DNA of 26,578 nucleotides, taken from Treponema sp. GTDB taxonomy: Bacteria > Spirochaetota > Spirochaetia > Treponematales > Breznakiellaceae. A program made the position numbers and the translations under genes. Shown here piece by piece: positions 8,440 to 15,411 of the stretch. The notes under the pieces were generated by a model. It saw only the letters and a list, made by a program, of their open reading frames with translations. It searched no databases and was not told where the DNA came from. Position 1 is the stretch's first letter. Every line of letters starts with the position of its first letter. Location: NCBI GenBank assembly GCA_031254795.1, contig JAIRTS010000123.1, forward strand, positions 1 through 26,578, read 5' to 3'.

Positions 8440-9890
8440 ATAGAACCTCCTCCGGGACATTCGCCGGAATCTCCGCCTTCGCTCATATCGTACGTTCGTC
8501 CATATTTCACAATTTCCGTTTGCGGGAAGCCATTGGCCGCAAGGTACTGCTTGAAAGCCGCCTGAGGTTTGGGTTCGCCGTGAACAAGGAATATTTTCTT
8601 CAAGCGCGATGTGTCGAAGGTTTTGAGCCAGCGCAACGCCTCCTCATAGTCCGCGTGGGCGCTGAATGCGTTGATTTCTTCAACCTCCGCTCGCCGCGAA
8701 AACCATTGTCCGTGTATTTTCACCTCTTTTTCGCGGTTGCGGATACGTCTGCCGAGCGTGTTTTCCGCCATGTAGCCGACCGTCAGAATAGTGGTCTCCG
8801 GATTGCCGATGCGGTTGATGAGGTGGTGCTGGATGCGCCCCGCTTCGCACATGCCGTCAGCGCTTATGATGATAAGCGGACCGGGGTGGCGGTTCAAGGC
8901 TTTGGATTCGTCAACGCTGGTGGTAAAGTGCAGGGCATTGAAGCCGAAGGGGTTTTTATGATGTTTGATGAAGGCTTCGCGTATGGTTTCATCGTAACAT
9001 TCGGGGTGAACCTGAAATATCGTGGTCGCGTTGGTGGCCATTGGCGAATCCACAAAGGTAGGAATTTCGGGGATTATCCCCTCATCTACCAGTATATGGA
9101 AATAGTACACCAGTTCCTGCGTGCGCTCAATGGCAAACGAAGGAATGAGGACGCAACCTTTGTTTTTTACGGTGCGCTTGCACACTTCAGCCAGCTTCTG
9201 CATGGCGTCGTCTGTGTTGTCATGCCGCCTGTTGCCGTAGGTGCTTTCAAGCACAATATAATCGGGCGCGGGAATTTCGGTGTCCGGATCCCGGATAATG
9301 GGCTTGCCGGGACGCCCCAAGTCGCCCGAACAGAGGATTTTCACCGCCTTGTTGTTCTGTCGCGCCGTAAGCATAGCCATCGCCGACCCTAAAATATGCC
9401 CCGCGTCAAACAATTCCAGCTGTACGCCCTCGCTGATGTTCACCGGGCGGTTGTAAGACACGCCCATAATCTGACTCGTCGCCTGAATCGCGTTTTGCTC
9501 GTCAAATATCGGCTGCCAGTCGAATTTCTCGCCTTTTTTACGCGCCTGTTTGCGCAGAAACACCGCGTCATGCGCCTGAATATTCGCGCTGTCCATCATA
9601 ATGAGACTGGCTATATCCCGTGTCGCGGGCGTTGCGTATATGTTTCCTCTATACCCGTTTTTGGCGAGCAAGGGCAGAAGTCCACAATGGTCAAGATGCC
9701 CATGCGTCAATATTACCGCTTCAATATGGTCGGAAGCGACGCCGAGCTCGCGGTTTTTCCGGTTAGCTTCCACCCGTGAGCCCTGGAACGCGCCACAGTC
9801 CACAAGGAAAGATTTTCCGTCAATCTCCAGCACATGTTTGGAGCCAGTCACTTCCTCAGCCGCGCCGAGGGAATAGAATAGTATACTCAT
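8436..9890 (-). CDS. Metallo-beta-lactamase / beta-CASP family nuclease (CPSF-like)
   Basis: A 484-residue MBL-fold protein with a beta-CASP insertion, the family of RNA-processing nucleases related to CPSF73 and YSH1. The zinc motif THGHLDH is at residues 62-68 with the preceding VDCGAFQG strand. Further motifs are a GHILGSAM segment, CSGDLGRPGKP, the beta-CASP ESTYGNRRH, PSFAIERTQEL, SADGMCEAGR and C-terminal FSAHADYEE and LVHGEP. There is no KH or CBS extension. RNA processing is the likely role by family; the substrate is not visible. The ATG lies 6 nt after a TATAAT and has no Shine-Dalgarno. The downstream Rrf2 gene overlaps its stop. Confidence 0.9.
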   Translation of the reverse strand: MSILFYSLGAAEEVTGSKHVLEIDGKSFLVDCGAFQGSRVEANRKNRELGVASDHIEAVILTHGHLDHCGLLPLLAKNGYRGNIYATPATRDIASLIMMDSANIQAHDAVFLRKQARKKGEKFDWQPIFDEQNAIQATSQIMGVSYNRPVNISEGVQLELFDAGHILGSAMAMLTARQNNKAVKILCSGDLGRPGKPIIRDPDTEIPAPDYIVLESTYGNRRHDNTDDAMQKLAEVCKRTVKNKGCVLIPSFAIERTQELVYYFHILVDEGIIPEIPTFVDSPMATNATTIFQVHPECYDETIREAFIKHHKNPFGFNALHFTTSVDESKALNRHPGPLIIISADGMCEAGRIQHHLINRIGNPETTILTVGYMAENTLGRRIRNREKEVKIHGQWFSRRAEVEEINAFSAHADYEEALRWLKTFDTSRLKKIFLVHGEPKPQAAFKQYLAANGFPQTEIVKYGRTYDMSEGGDSGECPGGGSI

Positions 9891-9896
9891 AGAGGC

Positions 9897-9924
9897 ATTA
9901 TAACATATATATAAAAAATGAAAA
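9897..9924 (-). promoter_or_regulatory. Promoter of the beta-CASP gene, leaderless type
   Basis: On the minus strand a perfect TATAAT (9902-9897) preceded by TGT (extended -10, TGn) lies 6 nt before the ATG at 9890. The best -35 is a weak TTTTCA (9924-9919), 16 bp away. No ribosome site lies between promoter and start, so the message should begin at the AUG. Confidence 0.65.
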
Positions 9925-9973
9925 GAGGAAAAACAGCCTGACGCGGCACATGCTTTTGAAACAGACGCCTGTC

Positions 9974-9998
9974 GCCATATCTGTCAAGGCGATATGGC
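9974..9998. repeat. Inverted repeat, 8-bp arms
   Basis: GCCATATC (9974-9981) and GATATGGC (9991-9998) are perfect inverted arms around a 9-nt loop. The element lies between the palindrome array and the beta-CASP promoter. It has no adjacent T-run in either direction, so it is not a clear terminator; it could be an operator or a small hairpin. Confidence 0.5.
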
Positions 9999-10029
9999 TC
10001 AAGTTCGGTCGATTTTCGGAGGTGTGGTA

Positions 10030-10252
10030 CACAGAGGCTAATATGTGGGAGACACATAGACTATGTGTGTGGTACACATAAGGTATTGTGAGGGATCACA
10101 CATAGGCTATGCGCGAGGGTCGCATAGCCTATGTGGAGGGTCTGACCAAGCCTTGGTCAGGAGTCTGACTAAGGCTTAGTCAGGGGGCTGACCTAGGCTT
10201 AGTCAGAGGGCTGACCGGCCCTTAGTCAGAGGAGTGATAGAGATTTAGTTAG
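10030..10252. repeat. Tandem array of about ten imperfect palindromes, 22-23 bp period
   Basis: About ten palindromic units follow one another with centres near 10038, 10060, 10083, 10106, 10128, 10151, 10174, 10197, 10220 and 10243. Each unit is 15-19 bp, symmetric about one base, and the units are separated mostly by short G-rich linkers such as AGGG. The left half has arms of the type CACATAG/CTATGTG and the right half CTGACTAAG/CTTAGTCAG. Units centred on 10060, 10151 and 10174 are perfect; the outermost are degenerate. A 12-bp direct repeat (GTGTGGTACACA, 10022-10033 and 10067-10078) is superimposed at the left end. No reading frame fits a 23-bp period. Confidence 0.85.
10099..10135. repeat. 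15-bp perfect inverted repeat within the array
   Basis: CACATAGGCTATGCG (10099-10113) and CGCATAGCCTATGTG (10121-10135) are exact reverse complements around a 7-nt loop (CGAGGGT). The arms are two neighbouring units of the palindrome array, so the same DNA or RNA can form either one long hairpin or two short ones. Confidence 0.85.
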
Positions 10253-10506
10253 GGGCGGTTTCCGGAAGGGTAAGGGCGGATCCGAAGGAGATGATACAAG
10301 GTTGCTTGAGGAAAAAGCCGCCTGAACTGTACCGGGTGACAATCTCCAGCTTCCATGCCCCGGCGTTCAGGGCGGGATGACGCCGATGAGTTTGGACGCG
10401 GCGTTCTTCGCCAAACGCCCTACGGCTTTGACCCGCCGGGCGGAATCAGCGGCGGACACGGAGTAGCGGCGCAGATTTCCCCGTTGATGTCGCTTGCGAT
10501 TGCCAT
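10245..10506 (-). pseudogene. Frameshifted remnant of a DUF4469-like protein
   Basis: A start (ATG 10506) with GGAG 6 nt upstream opens a frame that stops after 28 codons at a TAG. The following sense can be followed only by changing frame: one frame reads RVKAVGRLAKNAASKLIGVIPP and then stops, and after a one-base slip the next reads LNAGAWKLEIVTRYSSGG followed by FFLKQP and a final strand, stopping at 10245. The joined tail resembles the C-terminal strand-rich part of DUF4469 (HU-like/Ig-like) proteins common in Bacteroidetes and treponemes. At least two frame changes make it a probable pseudogene. The final stop codon lies inside the last palindrome unit. Family call is by eye only. Confidence 0.55.
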
Positions 10507-10526
10507 ATTAATCTCCGCGGATTAAT
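10507..10526. repeat. Inverted repeat over the ribosome site of the remnant gene
   Basis: ATTAATC (10507-10513) and GATTAAT (10520-10526) are perfect arms around TCCGCG. The element covers the GGAG ribosome site of the DUF4469-like remnant and begins one base upstream of its ATG. It could be an operator or an RNA hairpin. Confidence 0.45.
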
Positions 10527-10604
10527 TTTCCGCCCTTCATGTCGTGAAACTGGGGGCGCGGTGGATTCGTTTCCCGGATACGTATTTTATATGTCCCTCA
10601 AAAT

Positions 10605-10624
10605 CCCTCGCGCCCTTTCGCGGG
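10605..10624 (-). terminator. Possible weak terminator after the GT4 gene
   Basis: Read on the minus strand, CCCGCG and CGCGAGGG can pair with one bulged A around a short loop, starting 4 nt after the GT4 stop codon. Only ATTTTG follows, a poor U-tract. It is the most plausible end of the ten-gene block but is far from a canonical terminator. Confidence 0.35.
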
Positions 10625-10627
10625 AAG

Positions 10628-11761
10628 TCACTTGCCGGTCGTCGCCTGAATTATGCCCAGCGTCCGTTCGGCGCAACGCTCCCACGAATAGGACTTTACC
10701 CGTTCAAGCCCCAGAGAGCGGCAATTATGGTAAACAGCATGATTCGTCGCCAGCGTTACGAGCCGGTCGGCCATGTCTTCGGCGTCATTCGGGTCGAAGT
10801 ACAGAGCCGCGTGGTCGGCGGTTTCGGGAAGCGACGCGGCGCGAGCGCAGGCCACCGGCACGCCTGACGCCATCGCTTCAAGGACGCCCATGCCAAAGCC
10901 CTCGTAAAGGGAGGGAATCGCCACCATATCGGCGCCAGCGTATAATTCCGGCAGATTCTTTTGGGGAAAATGTCCGGGAAAGAATATGTCGGTCTTGTAC
11001 GTCGCGGAGCTGGCGGCCGCTTTGACTTTTTCCACGCCGTGGCTCTCTTTTCCCGCGAGAATGAGTTTATGCGGATAGTGGGTCCTTTCTTTAAAAATGT
11101 CAAACGCTTCTATCAACTTGATGTGATTCTTGATTGGATGCTCAATGCGTGAGGCATACAGAATATAGGGCTGGCGGAAACTGAACGGCTGAATCAACAC
11201 CACGCTATCCACGTTTTTAGGACGCGGATAGAAAACCGCTGTGTCAATGCCTTCCGGCGCCACCTCAATGCGGGACTCTTTCACTTTGGCAATGTCGATC
11301 AATTCCTGTTTGACAAAATTGCTCACCGCAATAATCTTTTCCATTTGACGCAGGATGTTGGGGAACACAAAGCGGATGACGCGGCCTAATGGATCTCTAT
11401 TTTCGCGGATGTTCCAATAGGCGGCCATATCGTGGATGGTTCCTACGGCGGGGCAAGGTGAGTTGCTGGGAAGGCGTTTGTGCGCCGCCGGAAAGAAACA
11501 GGCGGCATAGGCGCGTTTTTTTGCGAATTTAGGGTATTGAAACAGATGCCAACTCAAATTCGCCCACCGCCTATGTATAGAACATTGGGAGATAAATTCA
11601 AATTGAGGGGCGGCCTCTTTATAGGCGAAGCGGTCGAATTCCCAGCCGAATAATTCGTATTGCCCGCCGGACGGCGGAATCCGTTTTAATAGCTGCAACA
11701 AATATGCGCCAACAGCCGATTTGCCCCCGGCGCAGGCGAAAGTGTCAATCCCTATTCTCAC
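10628..11761 (-). CDS. GT4-family glycosyltransferase
   Basis: A 377-residue GT-B-fold retaining glycosyltransferase of the GT4 (Glycos_transf_1) family. The N-terminal half has the start IGIDTFACAGGKSAVGAYL and a conserved middle segment AVGTIHDMAAY, then AVSNFVKQEL. The C-terminal donor-binding half has ILYASRIEHPIKN and the E-x7-E motif in YEGFGMGVLEAMASG, followed by CARAASLPE. The start is GTG at 11761 with GGAGG 6 nt upstream; the GH57-like gene ends 12 nt before. It is the last gene of the block and probably acts on an extracytoplasmic or storage glycan; donor and acceptor cannot be told from sequence. Confidence 0.9.
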   Translation of the reverse strand: MRIGIDTFACAGGKSAVGAYLLQLLKRIPPSGGQYELFGWEFDRFAYKEAAPQFEFISQCSIHRRWANLSWHLFQYPKFAKKRAYAACFFPAAHKRLPSNSPCPAVGTIHDMAAYWNIRENRDPLGRVIRFVFPNILRQMEKIIAVSNFVKQELIDIAKVKESRIEVAPEGIDTAVFYPRPKNVDSVVLIQPFSFRQPYILYASRIEHPIKNHIKLIEAFDIFKERTHYPHKLILAGKESHGVEKVKAAASSATYKTDIFFPGHFPQKNLPELYAGADMVAIPSLYEGFGMGVLEAMASGVPVACARAASLPETADHAALYFDPNDAEDMADRLVTLATNHAVYHNCRSLGLERVKSYSWERCAERTLGIIQATTGK

Positions 11762-11773
11762 GAAGAGCCTCCG

Positions 11774-13738
11774 TCAATGATACATTCTCATACTGAACTC
11801 GGTTTCAAACCGTTGGTCCGGTCCTAACGAGATTTGTTTGATAGGCATGATGTTGGTCGATTGATACATATCAATCGTTTCACCTTCGATAGAGCATGGC
11901 GTTCTCACCGGCAATATATAAACGTCAAAAAGTTTGTCTGAAGCGATAATGATGATCACTTCGTTTTTTATATCCTGAAATTTGACGCCTTGAACATGTT
12001 CAACCACTTCTCCAATATTAATGGGTTCTTTTACATCTACGTTGGCATTGAGTTTATAAATCCGCAGAAAAGCGTCCCCTTCGCCAGGGAAGGAGAGGTC
12101 AACGCTTGGAATAAACGTAAATGTTTCATTGTTCGCCCCCCTGTTGATAAGCGTATAATGAATGGAAAGGACGCTTTTTTTTAGCTGATACGTTTTTTCT
12201 ATTTCTATGTTCCCGTAGGGAACAGCGGCGTTGACCGGAAGCCTGAAACTGAGCTTCCCGTGCGTCTTGTCCGTTTCCAACACTTCAAACATTTCATTTT
12301 TGCAGAATCGGAAGGCGTTTTCGCCAGGCCCGCCCTCTAAAAAGCCCGTTTGCGCGGTCTGCATCTTTATCTCGCCGATACGGTCCGCGAAGGTCGCTTC
12401 AAAAATTTCGCGGGGAGCGAGAATATCCGTCCACGAAGCCCTTTTGCAAGGGTTTGCCTCGCCGGAGAGAGAAAAAGTGTCCAAATAGTTCCACGACTTT
12501 GGCAAGTAATCCAACTCAAAAACATCAGCGCCCAATGTTTTAATATAACAATTGATGAATTCTTCCTGAAAAAGATATTCTTCATTCCCGTCCAAATCAA
12601 AGTCAAACGCCATAAGGGAGGGGGTGAACTCCCCTTTTTCCCGGCTTATTTTTTCCGCTTCAAGCAACACCCGGTAAGCCGCCTTGCGCACCGAATGCCG
12701 GTAGATGCCGCCGCCTGTGGTCGGGCAAAATGCGTCATACCCTTGCGCCTTCCATATCTCTTCCCTCGCGGTGCGTTTGCGTGATTTGTCTCCATGAAGC
12801 TGGTTGATAAGGACATTGGTGAACATCATTTTCGAATATAAATAATTAGCCTCCGGGTAGTCAATCAGGGACTGCCGCGGCGAGTCGAATTGCCGTCTCA
12901 CCTGTCTGCGCCGCGTGTATTCCGGCGGCGAAAACAAACTTAAGCACGGAGGGAAATACGCCTTTTTGAGCCCGGTCAGGGTATTGTACAACTTGAACGG
13001 AGCAGTGAAATTAACGCCTTTTTCAAAACGAGAAATATCCTCAAAAAATATCTGATACGTAATATCCGGCGCCTGCTCGCCGCTCTCCATAAAAATCTGT
13101 TCGGGAAACACGCAGAATATGGACTTTTCATCCTGATTTGTTTGAGCAAGAAGATTTTCCATGACAAGCGAAGCTCGTTGCTGCGCAAACAGCGCGTTGA
13201 GCCTCGTTGATATGGGAAATACGGTGAGTATTTTCCCCTGATCTTCCGTGATGCACGGGGCATTGTCGGGCAACCCCGCCAGAGAAAATTGCTCCCCGTT
13301 AAGGAATGTATAGAACATGCCGCAGTTGTTCAAAACGCTGACGAGGTTTTGCTCCCAGGTAAACGCCGGCAATCTGCAACCCAAGGGGCGTTTGCCGAAT
13401 TGCTTGCGGAGATAGGTTGTCAGCAACTCGATTTGCCCAATCTTATCGGATGGCGGGATCAAGGGAAACATAGGCTCGTAAAAACCGCCCCCTAACAATT
13501 CAATCTGTTTTCTGGAGATCATGTCTGTCAGAAGCATGAGAAATTCAGGATGCGCCCGCTCCAGCCAGTAGAGAAGAACGCCAGAATAATGCAAAACAGC
13601 CGGAATTTGAGGATATTTATTTAATGTTGAAATAAACGGTTTGAGTTTTTCCCGGTAATTTTTTTCAAATTCATCATCGGTTGTTCCAAAAGGAAGGTGA
13701 TTGTGCGAACCCAAGATGAAGTTTGCCCGTTTTTTCAT
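11774..13738 (-). CDS. GH57-like protein, apparently lacking catalytic residues
   Basis: A 654-residue protein with the GH57 4-alpha-glucanotransferase/amylase layout. Its N-terminal barrel carries SHNHLPFG (11-18), RKQIELLGGGFYEP (76-89) and GCRLPAFTWEQNL (120-132), and the C-terminal half is the strand-rich domain of this family. In the Thermococcus litoralis enzyme the third motif is GVWLTERVWQPEL with nucleophile Glu123; here that position is Ala125. The acid/base motif VFHDDGEKFG (Asp214) is matched here by CVFPEQIF (209-216), without the Asp pair. If the alignment is right the protein is not a normal hydrolase and may be a binding or structural protein. AGGAG lies 13 nt upstream of the ATG. 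Confidence 0.75.
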   Translation of the reverse strand: MKKRANFILGSHNHLPFGTTDDEFEKNYREKLKPFISTLNKYPQIPAVLHYSGVLLYWLERAHPEFLMLLTDMISRKQIELLGGGFYEPMFPLIPPSDKIGQIELLTTYLRKQFGKRPLGCRLPAFTWEQNLVSVLNNCGMFYTFLNGEQFSLAGLPDNAPCITEDQGKILTVFPISTRLNALFAQQRASLVMENLLAQTNQDEKSIFCVFPEQIFMESGEQAPDITYQIFFEDISRFEKGVNFTAPFKLYNTLTGLKKAYFPPCLSLFSPPEYTRRRQVRRQFDSPRQSLIDYPEANYLYSKMMFTNVLINQLHGDKSRKRTAREEIWKAQGYDAFCPTTGGGIYRHSVRKAAYRVLLEAEKISREKGEFTPSLMAFDFDLDGNEEYLFQEEFINCYIKTLGADVFELDYLPKSWNYLDTFSLSGEANPCKRASWTDILAPREIFEATFADRIGEIKMQTAQTGFLEGGPGENAFRFCKNEMFEVLETDKTHGKLSFRLPVNAAVPYGNIEIEKTYQLKKSVLSIHYTLINRGANNETFTFIPSVDLSFPGEGDAFLRIYKLNANVDVKEPINIGEVVEHVQGVKFQDIKNEVIIIIASDKLFDVYILPVRTPCSIEGETIDMYQSTNIMPIKQISLGPDQRFETEFSMRMYH

Positions 13739-13778
13739 TTTTTTTATTATTCTCCTAATTATTCGGCTGACGTTGATA

Positions 13779-14366
13779 TCAGGTTGCGCTTAATAAAGCG
13801 ATTAACAGAATTGCCGCAGTTGAACTAAAAATAATTGACAAGAATCCCATGGATATAAGACGCAAGGGCTTTCCCCGCAAGAATACGGGTACAGCCTCAA
13901 AAGAAGAGCGTCTCTGAATTTCGTCCAGTATGAAGATCGAGAACAGAACTCCCAAAGAGAAATTCAATGAAACAACAAAAGCCTCCAATACGGTTGAAGC
14001 TATGTGCAACGTAAGCGTCAACGCCGTGAAAGCAAGTCCATTATAAGCCGTCGCCGCGTTGAACAGCTTCTTTTGAGGAATGATCTTCGGGATAAAACGA
14101 CTTGCGGCGAGTTCAAGCGCCCAACAGGAAAGCATGGAGAAAGGAAACAAAAGAAAGTACTTAAAAAGAACGGAGAAAAACGGCGTGACAATATAAGAGA
14201 ACAAAGCCCAGAGCGCAAAAACCGTTACAAACAATACCCCTGCCTGAAAAAAAGGCAATGAGCGTACAACACCGTCTTCCGGCATCTCTTCAATTCCTAA
14301 TCCAAATTGGACTATCAGATTGAGAGAAAGGCTTGCGAAAAGAGCCGCCGATACTAAAGCCGCCAT
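13779..14366 (-). CDS. rnfA: RnfA-like electron transport complex membrane subunit
   Basis: A 195-residue protein with about six membrane segments. The RnfA identity rests on the C-terminal VPVFLRGKPLRLISMGFLSIIF, which follows the conserved VP..FRG.PI.LI..GL..L.F pattern, and on ILDEIQRR in place of the usual GIRERL. Canonical RnfA has two cysteines that help hold a membrane [2Fe-2S] cluster, in GICPF and TTNCAVLG. Here the matching stretches read GIEEM (24-28) and TAYNGLA (106-112), so both are missing; the only cysteine is Cys81. The start overlaps the rnfE stop (TAATG), with AAGGAGG upstream. Confidence 0.8.
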   Translation of the reverse strand: MAALVSAALFASLSLNLIVQFGLGIEEMPEDGVVRSLPFFQAGVLFVTVFALWALFSYIVTPFFSVLFKYFLLFPFSMLSCWALELAASRFIPKIIPQKKLFNAATAYNGLAFTALTLTLHIASTVLEAFVVSLNFSLGVLFSIFILDEIQRRSSFEAVPVFLRGKPLRLISMGFLSIIFSSTAAILLIALLSAT

Positions 14367-14995
14367 TATACGGGCCTCCTTCTTGAACGGTTTATAATTG
14401 TGTAAAACAACGCGGTTATGTATCCTAACAGGAGAAGCGCGCCGGAAGCCATCGCCAATATCCGCAATGGAAAGAAGTCGGTGGCGCCAGAGGCGTTAAA
14501 CAATTCGATAAAACCCTGCGCGCCGCCCGGAAATGAAAGCGTCATGAAACCTAATGGCTCTCTGACAAGGGAAAGCGCGATGATAACACATCCTGTTACA
14601 CAGGCTTGGCTCAACGTTTCGACCGCCGTCTCTGACACATTGAGCGAGTCCAGTCTCTCAAGAGGAAACGTTCCAATAAAACAAACCGGAACCAGCGCTG
14701 TAACGTACAAAAGCTCTATTGTCAACAGAGGACTTATAAACCAGAGAACAAAGAGAAAAAAAATTGTAATGAGACTGGATAAAAAGACCACAATGACGCT
14801 CCGCCCGTCCCTCGGCAATATCGGACGCGCCGCAAAGACCACTAACGCGGTTAAGACATACACCCACACAAGGGCGGCGGCAATCACAATGGCAAACGAC
14901 AACCGACTTGAAGAGAAAAGCAAGAGTCCCACGCACATCAGCGTAAAAAGAGGATTGCGTGTATTAAAAAAAATCTGAATCGCGTTTTTTGTCAT
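14366..14995 (-). CDS. rnfE: RnfE-like electron transport complex membrane subunit
   Basis: A 209-residue protein with about six membrane segments. It shows the family's NPLF start near residue 14 and the C-terminal LVREPLGFMTLSFPGG, matching the REILG-G-GTL pattern of RnfE/NqrD. Cysteines are at 21, 105, 132 and 136. Cys21 and Cys105 lie close to, but not exactly at, the positions of the cluster ligands, so cluster binding is doubtful. An SGAT tetrapeptide occurs at 169-172 in a loop, a chance match or a curiosity. The start overlaps the previous stop (ATGA) and has a full-length Shine-Dalgarno AAGGAGGT (15009-15002) 6 nt upstream. Confidence 0.8.
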   Translation of the reverse strand: MTKNAIQIFFNTRNPLFTLMCVGLLLFSSSRLSFAIVIAAALVWVYVLTALVVFAARPILPRDGRSVIVVFLSSLITIFFLFVLWFISPLLTIELLYVTALVPVCFIGTFPLERLDSLNVSETAVETLSQACVTGCVIIALSLVREPLGFMTLSFPGGAQGFIELFNASGATDFFPLRILAMASGALLLLGYITALFYTIINRSRRRPV

Positions 14996-15411
14996 GGCAA
15001 TACCTCCTTTTCGATACGCCTACGGTAAATGTCAATTTCTCCCTGATGAATATAAGGGAAAACCGCCCTTGCGTGGTTATTCAGGGGAAGAATCTCGATC
15101 TTACCGGCGTTTTCACCAGTAATGGGGACAAACGCTATGCACGGAACCAAAATTCCATTGTCAAAAATGGAGAAAAGGAGAGCGTTGCCTTCCACTTGGC
15201 CGTCTGCGTCGACAAACCGATGCCAATTCCCCAGCGATGTTCTGCCGAGCATGTTTTTTTCCACACGTCTCGTATCTTCCGCCTGCATGAGCGTCTTATT
15301 CACCGCCTGTATAAACACGTCGCTTTGGAGGGAGCGGGTAAAAAAGAACAAAAGCCAGCCGGCAAGGAGCGATCCGGCTATCCATGCAAGTACGATGCCA
15401 GCATTTTTCAC
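14992..15411 (-). CDS. RnfG-position small membrane-anchored protein
   Basis: A 139-residue protein with one N-terminal membrane helix (about 5-25) and a soluble remainder predicted to face outward. It stands where rnfG stands in rnfCDGEA operons, and the anchor plus exported domain fit RnfG. However RnfG is usually 180-210 residues and ends in an S(T)GAT motif whose Thr carries covalent FMN; this protein stops at EVLP with no such motif. It is therefore either a shortened, FMN-less RnfG or an unrelated replacement. The start is GTG (15411) overlapping the rnfD stop, with GGAGGG upstream. The gene name is left blank because homology is not evident. Confidence 0.6.
   Translation of the reverse strand: MKNAGIVLAWIAGSLLAGWLLFFFTRSLQSDVFIQAVNKTLMQAEDTRRVEKNMLGRTSLGNWHRFVDADGQVEGNALLFSIFDNGILVPCIAFVPITGENAGKIEILPLNNHARAVFPYIHQGEIDIYRRRIEKEVLP

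Noticed and set aside
8427..9392. Long plus-strand frame opposite the beta-CASP gene
   Set aside because: It is the mirror of a well-supported gene with intact zinc motifs and has no recognisable domain.
10030..10252. CRISPR array
   Set aside because: Units are themselves palindromic, linkers are only 3-5 nt and similar to one another, arms drift along the array, and no cas gene is near.
14483..14494. SGAT in RnfE as a flavinylation site
   Set aside because: The tetrapeptide occurs in the wrong subunit and lacks the usual flanking pattern (acidic residue before, hydrophobic after), so I treat it as chance.
14418..14978. Long plus-strand frame opposite rnfE
   Set aside because: Antisense shadow of a membrane protein gene; the product would be Lys/Arg/Thr-rich and unrecognisable.
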